DNA from: Clostridia bacterium | GTDB taxonomy: Bacteria; Bacillota; Clostridia; UMGS1883 | Length of the DNA stretch: 57,521 nt | Assembly (NCBI GenBank): GCA_030527235.1 | Contig: JAUNBL010000008.1 | Coordinates: 1-57,521 of the forward strand | Direction of reading: 5' to 3' | Part shown: positions 18,901 to 26,438 of the stretch, one piece after another | How positions within the stretch are numbered: position 1 is the stretch's first letter | Layout of the letters: every line of letters begins with the position of its first letter | Notes under the pieces: model-generated | Told to the model about the DNA's origin: nothing | What the model saw: the letters and a program-made list of their open reading frames with translations, nothing else | Databases searched by the model: none | Translations under genes and position numbers: made by a program

Positions 18901-19097
18901 TCAGCGGCATACTTCATTGCCAATTCAACATCATAACTATATTGGCTCATCAATTTTGCATCTGTGATATCACGAGAAAAGGTTGTAATTGGTAGTGACA
19001 GCAAAATAATTATTGTCGCAAGCAGCAAAATAATAGAGTTTTGAAATGTAAAAATTGATGAACCCGTTATTCTTGGTTCTCGTAATTTAGAACGCAT
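15945..19097 (-). CDS. secreted amidase-like (CHAP/NlpC-type) protein with cohesin domain and leucine-rich repeat
   Basis: 1,050 residues. ATG 19097 has AGAGG about 10 bases upstream. A hydrophobic segment at 20-40 serves as signal or anchor. Residues 45-200 resemble the Amidase_6/CHAP-like cysteine fold, with nucleophile candidate Cys in EQLCAEFVSRCVMAGG and His in RPHILICSG. Residues 205-699 are a linker of Ig/Fn3-like, Listeria-Bacteroides and Big_2 modules encoded by DNA identical to the neighbouring gene. Residues about 706-840 read as a cohesin: GDTITVAVNV, IGGSFNLCYDSSKMELIS, GQIRVTFASVNALPASGTIVTATF. Residues 845-955 are a BspA-type LRR_5 (GVTAIGSRAFYGCINLQQ), and a C-terminal beta domain ends in KIFVWNSIMRPITEAKLFNF. 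Likely role: an extracellular cell-wall hydrolase and docking scaffold. It follows the dockerin gene by 55 bp with no terminator visible, so the two are probably cotranscribed. Confidence 0.82.
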   Translation of the reverse strand: MRSKLREPRITGSSIFTFQNSIILLLATIIILLSLPITTFSRDITDAKLMSQYSYDVELAMKYAAENCDKNPEQLCAEFVSRCVMAGGLDIEVKTTTYDCYCAILDVTGLEGKDLVLNSSGYATKAENENILSRGDVVIQWCYSHNTRPHILICSGYNESGSAIFYAHNSSLNNGEYRLGRNTSYEHDAKCNMGAKVIHFPQSVPTTPTITFPVTNGDLPGYSGQATYTNFWNLDTDGSSIDFHWTSDNATQYNYSVKKLTANPNPSSENEGIGVSCTELSQTSVRLPVEYGTWYKIGVCAINSAGESSWKIHYVRTRAQSPTVTSPTGLTSSSGYVSKTITAGESVTYAWNASQNVTNSYFHLIELSGTPDPASESEPYSKRIAAGETSYGSSGTYTYSEFEAGKWYKMTVETQNQNYTGIYTPTKWLINPVYIYAEAPTATSTINFDANGGSGAPSPITAAVGNTVTISATQPTRSGYTFLGWNYASNATVGSIQPGGRFTMLKIDVTLYAIWSENSVAVTGLTISDSSLTMKIGETKTITAAVSPANAANKAISWRCRGSAVTFDSETGLITAVAEGSATITATAEDGGFSASCTVTVESDAGQDLTGIAWRDYNNNDTITWEVDLSNEPRPYRLFYTTLPEGALYENITITYSNPIISASVNESANTISITPRSAGESIITLAVDGHEISINFIVKDTSAVSPDNDNITINASDGQLGDTITVAVNVDSDYETIGGSFNLCYDSSKMELISTAKGNMLGSVEPIINDSYAQGQIRVTFASVNALPASGTIVTATFRLTQTGSAEFSTANLRLGQASGEYIYCKDAVKNIVITQATENIVDSGVDSNGIAWKLDANGVFTVSGIGAMADYTSTSAIPWYADRLNVKKIIISEGVTAIGSRAFYGCINLQQAYISDSVLSIGTHAFRNCDEMTIYATSNSYAKTYASENAIPFVDTSSFATKELVVDFAETSARWYFDITVENCTETATVYAGIYDDEGKLLSMKRQELAKDDTTSVAIEKSTLAAYAKIFVWNSIMRPITEAKLFNF
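17000..18482. repeat. 1,483-bp perfect direct repeat inside the cohesin gene
   Basis: Matches 19371-20853 at a constant offset of 2,371. It is bounded by T/C at 16999/19370 and A/G at 18483/20854, and shadow translations in other frames are also identical. It encodes 494 residues of linker modules. Confidence 0.9.
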
Positions 19098-19152
19098 AAA
19101 TTACAAACCTCTTTTCCTAAAATGTTTTTTATACTTTTGTTTTGGGTTCTAC

Positions 19153-21768
19153 TTAAAATTCATTTATTAATCCCGCATCATATCTCAAAACAAGGTACGC
19201 ATCCATAAAATCAACTTGACCATCATTGTTCACATTGGCTGCGGATTGCTGTTCCTCTGTAAGTGTTTGCAAACCCGCATCATATCTCAAGATGAGATAT
19301 GCATCCATAAAGTCAATTTCCGAGTCGCCGTTTACATCACCTGATAGCGGCGATACTGCACTCGTGTCCCTTACAATAAAATTAATGCTGATTTCATGCC
19401 CGTCAACAGCTAATGTGATTATGCTTTCTCCTGCCGAGCGGGGAGTTATACTTATTGTGTTGGCGCTTTCGTTAACAGATGCTGAAATAATTGGGTTGGA
19501 ATAAGTGATAGTAATATTTTCATACAAAGCGCCCTCCGGTAAGGTTGTGTAAAAGAGCCGATACGGACGCGGTTCATTGCTTAAATCAACCTCCCAAGTT
19601 ATGGTATCGTTGTTATTGTAATCTCGCCATGCAATGCCGGTCAAATCTTGACCTGCATCAGACTCCACCGTCACGGTACAGCTTGCTGAAAATCCTCCGT
19701 CCTCAGCTGTGGCAGTAATCGTTGCGCTTCCCTCTGCAACAGCGGTAATTAAGCCTGTTTCGGAATCAAACGTGACGGCGCTGCCGCGGCAACGCCAGCT
19801 GATTGCTTTGTTTGCGGCATTGGCGGGGCTTACTGCTGCTGTTATCGTCTTTGTTTCCCCTATTTTCATAGTGAGGCTTGAATCGCTGATTGTCAGACCC
19901 GTAACAGCTACGCTGTTCTCGCTCCATATTGCATAAAGGGTGACATCAATTTTCAACATCGTAAACCGCCCACCCGGTTGAATACTTCCTACCGTCGCAT
20001 TGGAAGCATAATTCCAGCCAAGGAAGGTGTAGCCGCTTCTTGTCGGTTGTGTTGCACTGATAGTGACTGTATTTCCGACGGCGGCAGTTATGGGCGACGG
20101 CGCACCGCTTCCGCCGTTGGCGTCAAAATTGATAGTTGATGTAGCCGTCGGCGCTTCTGCATAGATATAGACAGGATTAATCAGCCATTTTGTCGGAGTA
20201 TATATTCCGGTGTAGTTCTGATTTTGCGTTTCAACTGTCATCTTATACCATTTACCCGCTTCAAACTCGGAGTATGTATAGGTTCCGCTGCTTCCATAGG
20301 ACGTTTCTCCTGCCGCAATCCTTTTACTGTACGGTTCGCTTTCGGAAGCCGGATCAGGCGTTCCGGATAGTTCTATCAGATGAAAATAGGAATTGGTTAC
20401 GTTTTGGCTGGCGTTCCACGCATATGTCACTGATTCTCCTGCTGTGATTGTTTTACTTACATAACCGGAAGAGGAGGTAAGGCCTGTGGGCGATGTTACA
20501 GTCGGAGATTGCGCGCGGGTTCTCACGTAATGAATTTTCCACGAGGACTCTCCTGCGCTGTTTATAGCGCAGACGCCGATTTTATACCATGTACCGTATT
20601 CTACCGGAAGTCTTACAGAGGTTTGGGACAATTCTGTACATGAAACCCCTATTCCTTCGTTTTCGCTGCTCGGATTCGGATTAGCAGTCAGCTTTTTAAC
20701 GGAATAATTATATTGCGTTGCATTATCGGAAGTCCAGTGAAAATCTATACTCGAACCATCGGTGTCAAGATTCCAGAAGTTGGTGTATGTGGCCTGTCCC
20801 GAATAGCCCGGCAAGTCGCCGTTTGTCACGGGAAAGGTGATTGTCGGGGTTGTGGGAACTGTTGCGGTTTCTGACCAGCCCAGCGATAACGCAAAGTTGT
20901 ATGTAATAGCTCTTCTGTCATTATACGAGGAACTATGGGCAAGTGCGGCTTGATGCAAATCATACAATGTTATTTTATCATAGGTTCCGACATTGTTCTT
21001 TGCAAGAGCCGCTATAGTATTTGCAGTACCTCCCCATTGATTTCTCAGGTCGGCATAATACACCAATGCCGGAGCAGAAACGATTCCAAGTGATATGCCG
21101 GCATCAATGTATGCTAATGAATCGACGGCAATCAATGCGTTTTGGGCGGCCTTTCCCTCAGCCGTGGTTAATAAAGCTGATATAGCTCGCACCTCTTCGT
21201 CACTAGCTGTTCTATTTTTATGTGTCCAATAGTCAGCTGCATTATTGGCTATTTCATAATAAAGCGTATCACCTAGAATGTTTTGTGCGTTGGTCGGATT
21301 TGCTTTGACAATCGTCTGCAAAAGAGGCAGCGCTCGTCCCGAAAAAGCATTCCACTGAAATTTCCCGATACTCATTCCATGGTTGTTATCGTTTTTATTA
21401 ACTGTTCCATAATCGCCTTCGTTTTGAATAATAATTTTCGTAGCCTCGGCAACAATCAAGTCCTTGCTTTGTGTTAGTTCGGAAACTGACATCAACGAGA
21501 CGTTGTCATCTTCGTATTGATACCCAATTTCTATTTCCGCGATTGTCTCTTTATCGCCAATTGCAGTTGTCTTAAACAGGCGGATATCACCTTCGCAGAC
21601 ATATACGGAATACACTTCTCCAGTAATGTTGCTATGCTCTGAAAGCATACTGCCACGAGATAGGCATTCATTTCCCTTTAATATTTCGCTTTCCGCGTGA
21701 CACAATGTCGAACAAACAACAACCGCCATTAATACGCATAAAACACCATAGACTCTTTTTATAACCAT
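19153..21768 (-). CDS. secreted lysozyme-like protein with C-terminal dockerin
   Basis: 871 residues from ATG 21768. The longer frame from 21831 is rejected because AGGAGG (about 21777-21784) fits the inner start and the signal peptide (VYGVLCVLMAVVVCSTLCHA) follows it. Residues about 85-300 contain NEGDYGTVNKNDNNHGMSIGKFQWN, a lysozyme-like pattern with a candidate catalytic Glu, and a helical C-lobe. Residues 305-799 are the linker shared exactly with the cohesin protein. Residues 808-871 form a type-I-like dockerin with two Ca-binding loops, DVNGDSEIDFMDAYLILRY and NVNNDGQVDFMDAYLVLRY. It should be exported and dock to a cohesin. A long leader of about 200 nt carries a conserved hairpin, and the promoter is overlapped by a palindrome. 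The exact glycosidase family is uncertain. Confidence 0.82.
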   Translation of the reverse strand: MVIKRVYGVLCVLMAVVVCSTLCHAESEILKGNECLSRGSMLSEHSNITGEVYSVYVCEGDIRLFKTTAIGDKETIAEIEIGYQYEDDNVSLMSVSELTQSKDLIVAEATKIIIQNEGDYGTVNKNDNNHGMSIGKFQWNAFSGRALPLLQTIVKANPTNAQNILGDTLYYEIANNAADYWTHKNRTASDEEVRAISALLTTAEGKAAQNALIAVDSLAYIDAGISLGIVSAPALVYYADLRNQWGGTANTIAALAKNNVGTYDKITLYDLHQAALAHSSSYNDRRAITYNFALSLGWSETATVPTTPTITFPVTNGDLPGYSGQATYTNFWNLDTDGSSIDFHWTSDNATQYNYSVKKLTANPNPSSENEGIGVSCTELSQTSVRLPVEYGTWYKIGVCAINSAGESSWKIHYVRTRAQSPTVTSPTGLTSSSGYVSKTITAGESVTYAWNASQNVTNSYFHLIELSGTPDPASESEPYSKRIAAGETSYGSSGTYTYSEFEAGKWYKMTVETQNQNYTGIYTPTKWLINPVYIYAEAPTATSTINFDANGGSGAPSPITAAVGNTVTISATQPTRSGYTFLGWNYASNATVGSIQPGGRFTMLKIDVTLYAIWSENSVAVTGLTISDSSLTMKIGETKTITAAVSPANAANKAISWRCRGSAVTFDSETGLITAVAEGSATITATAEDGGFSASCTVTVESDAGQDLTGIAWRDYNNNDTITWEVDLSNEPRPYRLFYTTLPEGALYENITITYSNPIISASVNESANTISITPRSAGESIITLAVDGHEISINFIVRDTSAVSPLSGDVNGDSEIDFMDAYLILRYDAGLQTLTEEQQSAANVNNDGQVDFMDAYLVLRYDAGLINEF
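19371..20853. repeat. 1,483-bp perfect direct repeat inside the dockerin gene
   Basis: Partner of 17000-18482, in the same orientation and the same reading frame of the linker. The absence of any visible difference across 494 codons points to recent duplication or gene conversion. Confidence 0.9.
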
Positions 21769-21857
21769 CGCCTGACTCCTCCTTTTATGTTTTATAATTG
21801 GGTTGCGTCTCGATTTATACGCGCAGAACATTATCTGCTGAGCATGGCTATTATCCC

Positions 21858-21894
21858 CTTTCGCAAATGTTCTCCGTTTGCGAAAAGCCTGTGA
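21858..21894 (-). promoter_or_regulatory. 37-bp conserved hairpin element in the dockerin-gene leader, copy 2
   Basis: 36/37 identical to 15779-15815. Here the stem is complete: CTTTTCGCAAA faces TTTGCGAAAGG around the 9-base loop CGGAGAACA. It lies 90 bases before the start codon and inside the predicted transcript. No T-run follows, so it is not a terminator. Confidence 0.55.
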
Positions 21895-21976
21895 CTGTCA
21901 GAGCAAAATGTCTCTTTATTTCACCCCGCCGCATTATTGATAAAAAGTCTTCGACAGCAAGACAAATCCTGTATAA

Positions 21977-22006
21977 ATTATATAACACAGCAGGTGTGGT
22001 TGTCCA
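21977..22006 (-). promoter_or_regulatory. promoter of the lysozyme-dockerin / cohesin genes
   Basis: On the minus strand TGGACA (22006-22001) and a perfect TATAAT (21982-21977) are 18 bases apart. The predicted transcript starts near 21970 and has a leader of about 200 nt. Confidence 0.65.
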
Positions 22007-22012
22007 CACCTG
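21991..22012. promoter_or_regulatory. palindromic operator candidate overlapping the -35 box
   Basis: A perfect 9-bp inverted repeat, CAGGTGTGG and CCACACCTG, with a 4-base centre covers the -35 hexamer of the dockerin-gene promoter. This is the position and symmetry expected of a repressor site. It lies upstream of the transcript start, so an RNA terminator is unlikely. Confidence 0.5.
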
Positions 22013-22144
22013 TTCATCCCATTTAGACGCCTGTTTATCAGGATTTGTATTATTTTGTAATCCGATTTTGCGATATGTATTGCTGCAACAGTATTGCTTA
22101 TGAAATAGGAGCGTCAGTGCGCATCTTTATTATTAACCATATGC

Positions 22145-22171
22145 AAAAAACCGCTTGAAGCAAGCGGTTTG
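22145..22171 (-). terminator. rho-independent terminator of the uronate operon
   Basis: A 9-bp stem (22148-22156 with 22162-22170) has a 5-base loop and, on the minus strand, a six-U tail. It is 35 bases past the uxaC stop codon. Confidence 0.8.
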
Positions 22172-22205
22172 AGATTTAATGCTTTTGTATTGACAGCTGC
22201 CAAGG

Positions 22206-23555
22206 TCATACATTAAGGTATTCTTTTATGTTGTCATGGCAAATGCCGCGAATAATTGTACCAAGAGCCGCTTCGTCGCGCGGATACTCACCTGCATCCA
22301 CCCATCCACCGACAACAGAGCACAAGATACGCCTGAAATATTCATGCCGCGTGTAGGATACAAAGCTTCTGCTATCTGTAAGCATGCCTATAAAATCACC
22401 CAAAACTCCCATACTCGCCAAACAGCGCAGCTGTTCTTCCATTCCGTCGCGATGGTCGCAAAACCACCACGCGCTTCCAAACTGAATTTTGCCGCGAACG
22501 CCACTGTTTTGGAAGTTGCCTGCCATGGACGCAAGAGTAGCATTATCCTTTGGATTCAGGCAGTAAAGCACAGTTTTAGGGAGTGAGTCTTCTTTTTCAA
22601 GGCTATCCAAAAGCGCAGACAGCGAGGCGGCTATGCACCCATCGCTCAAAGAATCAAAACCGCTGTCCGGCCCCAAACGGGCGAACATGCGTGAGTTATT
22701 ATTGCGCATGGCCCCGATATGCAGCTGCATTGCCATGGCGTGTTGTGAATACTCCTTTGCGCAAAATCTGAAAACGGCCGTCTTGAAAATCTCCTCCTCC
22801 AGTGCGCTGATTTGCTCGCCGCGGCGTCTTTTAGCGAAAACCGCCTCTGCGTTTCCGCATGCAAAGGGGATTTTTTCAAACGAATGGTCCGACAGCACAC
22901 AGCCCGCCGCCGCAAAGTATGCTATACGCTCGGCGAGGCGTTCTTCCAATTGCGCAAAGGTCGTAACGTTAAGCTGCTCCATATAATCCCAAAAATCGTC
23001 CTTTTCAATCGCCATGGCGCGGTCGGGTCTAAACGTGGGCAGCACGCGCAGCTTTGGGCTCTGCAATACTCTATGGCATTGCAAATCTTCCGTAGGGTCG
23101 TTCGTAGTGCATACAAGCTCTACTCCGGAGTTCTCTATAAACTCGCGCGCACCGCAGAGCTTGTCATTCACACGCTCGTATATTTCGTCCGCCGTTTTCT
23201 CCGTGAGCATTTCCTCTATACCAAAATAGCGGTAAAGCTCCAAATGCGTCCAATGGTATATCGGGTTCCCCACGGCGTAAGGCAGCGTTCTGGCAAACGC
23301 GCGCCATTTCTCACGCCCCGGCGCGTCTCCTGTTATGAATCTTTCTTCCACTCCGTGCGCGCGCATGAGCCGCCACTTATAATGGTCTCCTGACAAAAAC
23401 AACTCGGAGGCGTCCTCAAAACGGTGGTTTTCTGCTATGAGCGCAGCATCGAGATGGCAGTGGTAGTCTATGATTTTGCAATTCTTTGCATAAGTATGGT
23501 ACAAATGCCGTGCGCAGGGGGTTTTGAGCATAAAGTCATCATTTATAAAAGTCAT
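22206..23555 (-). CDS. uxaC: uronate (glucuronate/galacturonate) isomerase
   Basis: 449 residues, close to the usual family size of about 470. It interconverts D-glucuronate and fructuronate, or D-galacturonate and tagaturonate, in the cytoplasm. Family hallmarks are the metal-site motif IIDYHCHLDAALIAEN near residue 30, the HYKWRLMRAHGV block, HWTHLELYRYFGI, and late NNNSRMF and GSAWWFCDHRDGMEEQ blocks. GGGAGG precedes ATG 23555. The start overlaps the preceding dehydrogenase stop by 4 bases (ATGA), so translation is coupled. It is the last gene of a five-gene operon. None of the usual partners (uxaA, uxaB, uxuA, kdgK, kdgA) lies in this window. Confidence 0.95.
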   Translation of the reverse strand: MTFINDDFMLKTPCARHLYHTYAKNCKIIDYHCHLDAALIAENHRFEDASELFLSGDHYKWRLMRAHGVEERFITGDAPGREKWRAFARTLPYAVGNPIYHWTHLELYRYFGIEEMLTEKTADEIYERVNDKLCGAREFIENSGVELVCTTNDPTEDLQCHRVLQSPKLRVLPTFRPDRAMAIEKDDFWDYMEQLNVTTFAQLEERLAERIAYFAAAGCVLSDHSFEKIPFACGNAEAVFAKRRRGEQISALEEEIFKTAVFRFCAKEYSQHAMAMQLHIGAMRNNNSRMFARLGPDSGFDSLSDGCIAASLSALLDSLEKEDSLPKTVLYCLNPKDNATLASMAGNFQNSGVRGKIQFGSAWWFCDHRDGMEEQLRCLASMGVLGDFIGMLTDSRSFVSYTRHEYFRRILCSVVGGWVDAGEYPRDEAALGTIIRGICHDNIKEYLNV

Positions 23556-24538
23556 ATCCTTTTTCCTCCCGGTGCAAGCAAGATACGTTCGCCTGCGCTT
23601 TTATACAAGGCGTGCGTAAGCTCTGTCACGCGCCGCGCGTCCTCTAAAGATACAAAGTGTCCGTTGCCTGTTTCCAAATATGTGTAATAGTCCTCAAACA
23701 GTTTGTTGTGCCCGCTGCCCCAATAGGGTTTGCCAAGCACGCCCGCCGTATCCTTTGCCAACACACTCGCTTCGCCTTTGCAAAGACGATACAGCGCGCC
23801 GTCACTGTACCGATACAGCGCGTCGTCCGTTTCAATCTCAAGGCGCATGGGTGAATTGGTCGGGTAGGTATTCGTGGCAAAAAACACCCCCCTTGCTCCG
23901 CTTTCAAACTCTATCAGCGCATCACAGGTGTCCTCCACTTCAATCGAAGGCATGGACTTATTGGAAATGGTGGCGCAAACGCTTGCCGCCTCGCCTCCGA
24001 AAAGGAGCATTAGGTCTAAAAGATGCACTGCCTGATTGATAACAACGCCGCCGCCCTCTGTTGCCCATTTCCCACGCCATGGCGCGCTCGCGTAATACTC
24101 CGCGTCGCGTTTCCACGTAAGCGCTGCAAAAATCGAACGCACGTCCGGACAAATCGAGAGCAGCTTTTCCACACAAGGGTTATATCGATTTTGCAATACG
24201 CAGCAAACGTCTTTCGCTCCCTTTGCGGCGCGAAGCTGACGCCACTGCGCCTCGTCTATCGCCGCGGGTTTCTCAAGTACAACCTTCTTTCCCGCCTCAA
24301 GCGCTGCGAGCGCCATCGTCACATGCAAAAAGTGCGGCGTGCAGATATGTACAACGTCTACCTCTCCGTCTCTGAGCGCGTCCGCATAATCGTTATACAC
24401 CTTTTTGCCGCACAGCGCCGCTGTTTTCGCCTCATCAATATCGCACACGGCAACAAGACGCGCATATGGCGCGTCTTCAAGCAGCTGTGCGTGTACGCTG
24501 CCAATATTCCCGTATCCGACAACACAAGCGTTTTTCAT
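23552..24538 (-). CDS. Gfo/Idh/MocA family NAD(P)-dependent sugar oxidoreductase
   Basis: 328 residues. The N-terminal Rossmann fold opens VVGYGNIGSVHAQLLED; the family EKPAAID motif lies near residue 90 and TEGGGVVINQAVHLLDLMLLFGG, with the catalytic His/Asp, near 165. Such enzymes oxidise or reduce a sugar hydroxyl/ketone. Here it lies between a TIM-barrel isomerase and uxaC, with ATGA overlaps on both sides. It may replace the missing tagaturonate/fructuronate reductase, or act on C3 of a glycoside. The substrate cannot be read from sequence. Paralogous to the gene at 25287-26438 but clearly diverged. Confidence 0.88.
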   Translation of the reverse strand: MKNACVVGYGNIGSVHAQLLEDAPYARLVAVCDIDEAKTAALCGKKVYNDYADALRDGEVDVVHICTPHFLHVTMALAALEAGKKVVLEKPAAIDEAQWRQLRAAKGAKDVCCVLQNRYNPCVEKLLSICPDVRSIFAALTWKRDAEYYASAPWRGKWATEGGGVVINQAVHLLDLMLLFGGEAASVCATISNKSMPSIEVEDTCDALIEFESGARGVFFATNTYPTNSPMRLEIETDDALYRYSDGALYRLCKGEASVLAKDTAGVLGKPYWGSGHNKLFEDYYTYLETGNGHFVSLEDARRVTELTHALYKSAGERILLAPGGKRI

Positions 24539-25287
24539 ACATATCCTCTTTGTGTAAGAAAATTATAACTCGTCTTAAGCGCGTCAATCGGGTCGCCGTC
24601 ACAGTAATCCTGCTCCACCATGGCATACTCCGCACCTGACATGTCCGCAGCAGCCAGAATTTCGTCCCAGTTAAGGTTTCCGCTGCCAACAGGCGCCATA
24701 GCGGTTTGAAAGCCCTTTATTTTCAGGTCCTTATAATGCAGCACAACCGCTCTTTTGCCGAGCCTTTCTATCATCTTGGCAGGGTCCTGCGCCGCGAACG
24801 CAAGCCAGTACACGTCCAAAATGAACTTCATATCTGTATTTTCAATGAGGTAGTCCATAATATATTTGCCGTCTAAGCGCATGAATTCAAACGCATGGTT
24901 ATGGTATGCAAAACACATTTTGCGCTTTGAAAGCTCCTGCGTGGCACGGTTTGCAACTTTTATAAACTCATTTAGACTCTGAGAGCTGTTCCCCATCTCC
25001 TCTGGCATCATGCCCAGTCCGGCAATCGAGCACGAGAGCGTGCTCTGGTATTCGATTACTGCGTCTATATTATCTCTGTAATCAGCGTAGGGTCTGTGCG
25101 TGCAAATCGGCTCCAGCGAATACTTATCAAGTATCTCACGAACGTCCGCCGCACCCACGCCCACGCCGGAGACCTGTACGCATTTATAACCTATTTTCGC
25201 AATTTTGCCAAGCGTGGCATCAAGGTCCGCCGTACTTTTGCAAAGGTCGCGCACGGTAAAAAGCTGCGCTCCTATCCTCTTATCCAT
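24535..25287 (-). CDS. sugar phosphate isomerase/epimerase family TIM-barrel protein
   Basis: 250 residues of the AP_endonuc_2/xylose-isomerase-like TIM-barrel fold. It starts RIGAQLFTVRDLC. Metal-site motifs are CFAYHNHAFEF, FILDVYWLAF, VVLHYKDLK and AMVEQDYCDG, supplying Glu/Asp/His/Glu ligands. Members next to Gfo/Idh enzymes include sugar isomerases, C4 epimerases of 3-ketosugars (YcjR-like) and 3-ketoglycoside-cleaving enzymes. It overlaps both neighbours (ATGA downstream, TAATG upstream). Activity unknown, family sure. Confidence 0.87.
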   Translation of the reverse strand: MDKRIGAQLFTVRDLCKSTADLDATLGKIAKIGYKCVQVSGVGVGAADVREILDKYSLEPICTHRPYADYRDNIDAVIEYQSTLSCSIAGLGMMPEEMGNSSQSLNEFIKVANRATQELSKRKMCFAYHNHAFEFMRLDGKYIMDYLIENTDMKFILDVYWLAFAAQDPAKMIERLGKRAVVLHYKDLKIKGFQTAMAPVGSGNLNWDEILAAADMSGAEYAMVEQDYCDGDPIDALKTSYNFLTQRGYV

Positions 25288-26438
25288 TAATACGTCCCCT
25301 CCGTTTCGGCAGTCTTTTGGACAACCTTTTTAACTACCGTTGAATTCTTAATTTTTTCATTGAGTATATCGTAGAACTCGTCGTGCGGGAAGTTTTTCAC
25401 GTCCGCCCAGTTTCCCGTCCATGCAGAATAGTGTATGGCGTTTGAAATAGTAAGCCCGAAAACGCCTTCTTCTCCCGGCGCCAGCAGCGGTGTTCCCTTT
25501 TCTATCGCGCGCACAAAGTTGCGCAGAATACCGGCGTGCTGCTCGTTCTTTCCATGTACAGGAATTTCACAGCGCCATACATCGGGATTTCCGAAAACGC
25601 CTTCAAATATACGGTTAAACTCTCGCTCTGAAATTTCGTTGCGGTCAAACATCAGCCTGCCGCCCTCTACCACAACGCGCCCCATGTCACACGCAACCTC
25701 AAGACGATTGGTTCCCGGCGTTTCGCCGGTGGAGGTTATATATACGCCTGTGAGTCCGCTTTCATACTGCATAAACGCGGTCACGTCATCCTCAACCTCT
25801 ATATCATAGTATTTCCCAAACGACACCTGCGACAATATTCTGTCGGGCATCCCAAACATCCACTGCCACAAATCAAGCTGGTGCGGGTTCTGGTTAATAA
25901 GCGCGCCGCCGCCCTCTGTTTTCCAGGTCGAGCGCCATGTGCAGCTATCGTGGTACGACTGGGGTCGGTACCAATCCGTTATTGTCCACTGCACACGCTT
26001 CAGTTCGCCCAAAAGGCCCTTTTGAATCATGTCTCTGAGCTTTTGATATATCGGATTCGTGCGCTGATTATACATTATGCCGAATACTCTGTCCGTCTTT
26101 TTTGCGGCAGCATTCATCTCAAGCACCTGCTTAGTGTACACTCCCGCAGGCTTTTCCGTAAGCACGTGCAAATTATTTTCAAACGCTTTAATCGCAATCG
26201 GCGGATGCTCATAGTGCGGTACGGCTATTATAACGGCGTCCACACACTTCGCGGCAAAAAGTTCCTCCGCACTTTCAAATATTGCCGCATCGGGATAAAG
26301 CGCAGCGGCCTTTTCACGGCGCCAAGGCGCAATGTCGCACACGGCGGCAAGTGCGCCTCCATCAGCCCGCCCCTTCGCAAGAGTCTCCGCATGTGCCGTA
26401 CCCATGTTGCCAAAGCCGATAATTCCAAATCTAACCAT
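25287..26438 (-). CDS. Gfo/Idh/MocA family oxidoreductase, second copy
   Basis: 383 residues. Dinucleotide motif FGIIGFGNMGTAHAETLA at the N-terminus, LTEKPAGVY near 95, and the catalytic block TEGGGALINQNPHQLDLWQWMFG near 170. The stop overlaps the next start by one base (TAATG), and its start overlaps the previous gene by 8 bases. Longer than its paralogue at 23552, with an extra lysine-rich C-terminal tail. It probably oxidises a sugar or uronate moiety using NAD(P) and acts in concert with the flanking TIM-barrel proteins. Confidence 0.88.
   Translation of the reverse strand: MVRFGIIGFGNMGTAHAETLAKGRADGGALAAVCDIAPWRREKAAALYPDAAIFESAEELFAAKCVDAVIIAVPHYEHPPIAIKAFENNLHVLTEKPAGVYTKQVLEMNAAAKKTDRVFGIMYNQRTNPIYQKLRDMIQKGLLGELKRVQWTITDWYRPQSYHDSCTWRSTWKTEGGGALINQNPHQLDLWQWMFGMPDRILSQVSFGKYYDIEVEDDVTAFMQYESGLTGVYITSTGETPGTNRLEVACDMGRVVVEGGRLMFDRNEISEREFNRIFEGVFGNPDVWRCEIPVHGKNEQHAGILRNFVRAIEKGTPLLAPGEEGVFGLTISNAIHYSAWTGNWADVKNFPHDEFYDILNEKIKNSTVVKKVVQKTAETEGTY

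Larger units (their letters stand above)
21769..22205. other. 437-bp non-coding region upstream of the lysozyme-dockerin gene
   Basis: No gene is seen here. Going along the minus strand it holds the uxaC terminator (22171-22145), then a promoter with overlapping palindrome (22012-21977), a predicted leader of about 200 nt with the 37-bp hairpin element, and the AGGAGG of the dockerin gene. About 100 bases between the terminator and the palindrome show nothing I can name. Confidence 0.7.

Noticed and set aside
21991-22012. Strong hairpin as a transcription terminator
   Set aside because: No T-run follows on either strand, and it overlaps a -35 box upstream of the predicted transcript start.
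22583-23393. Plus-strand frames opposite uxaC
   Set aside because: Shadows of a strongly conserved minus-strand enzyme, with no ribosome sites or recognisable motifs.
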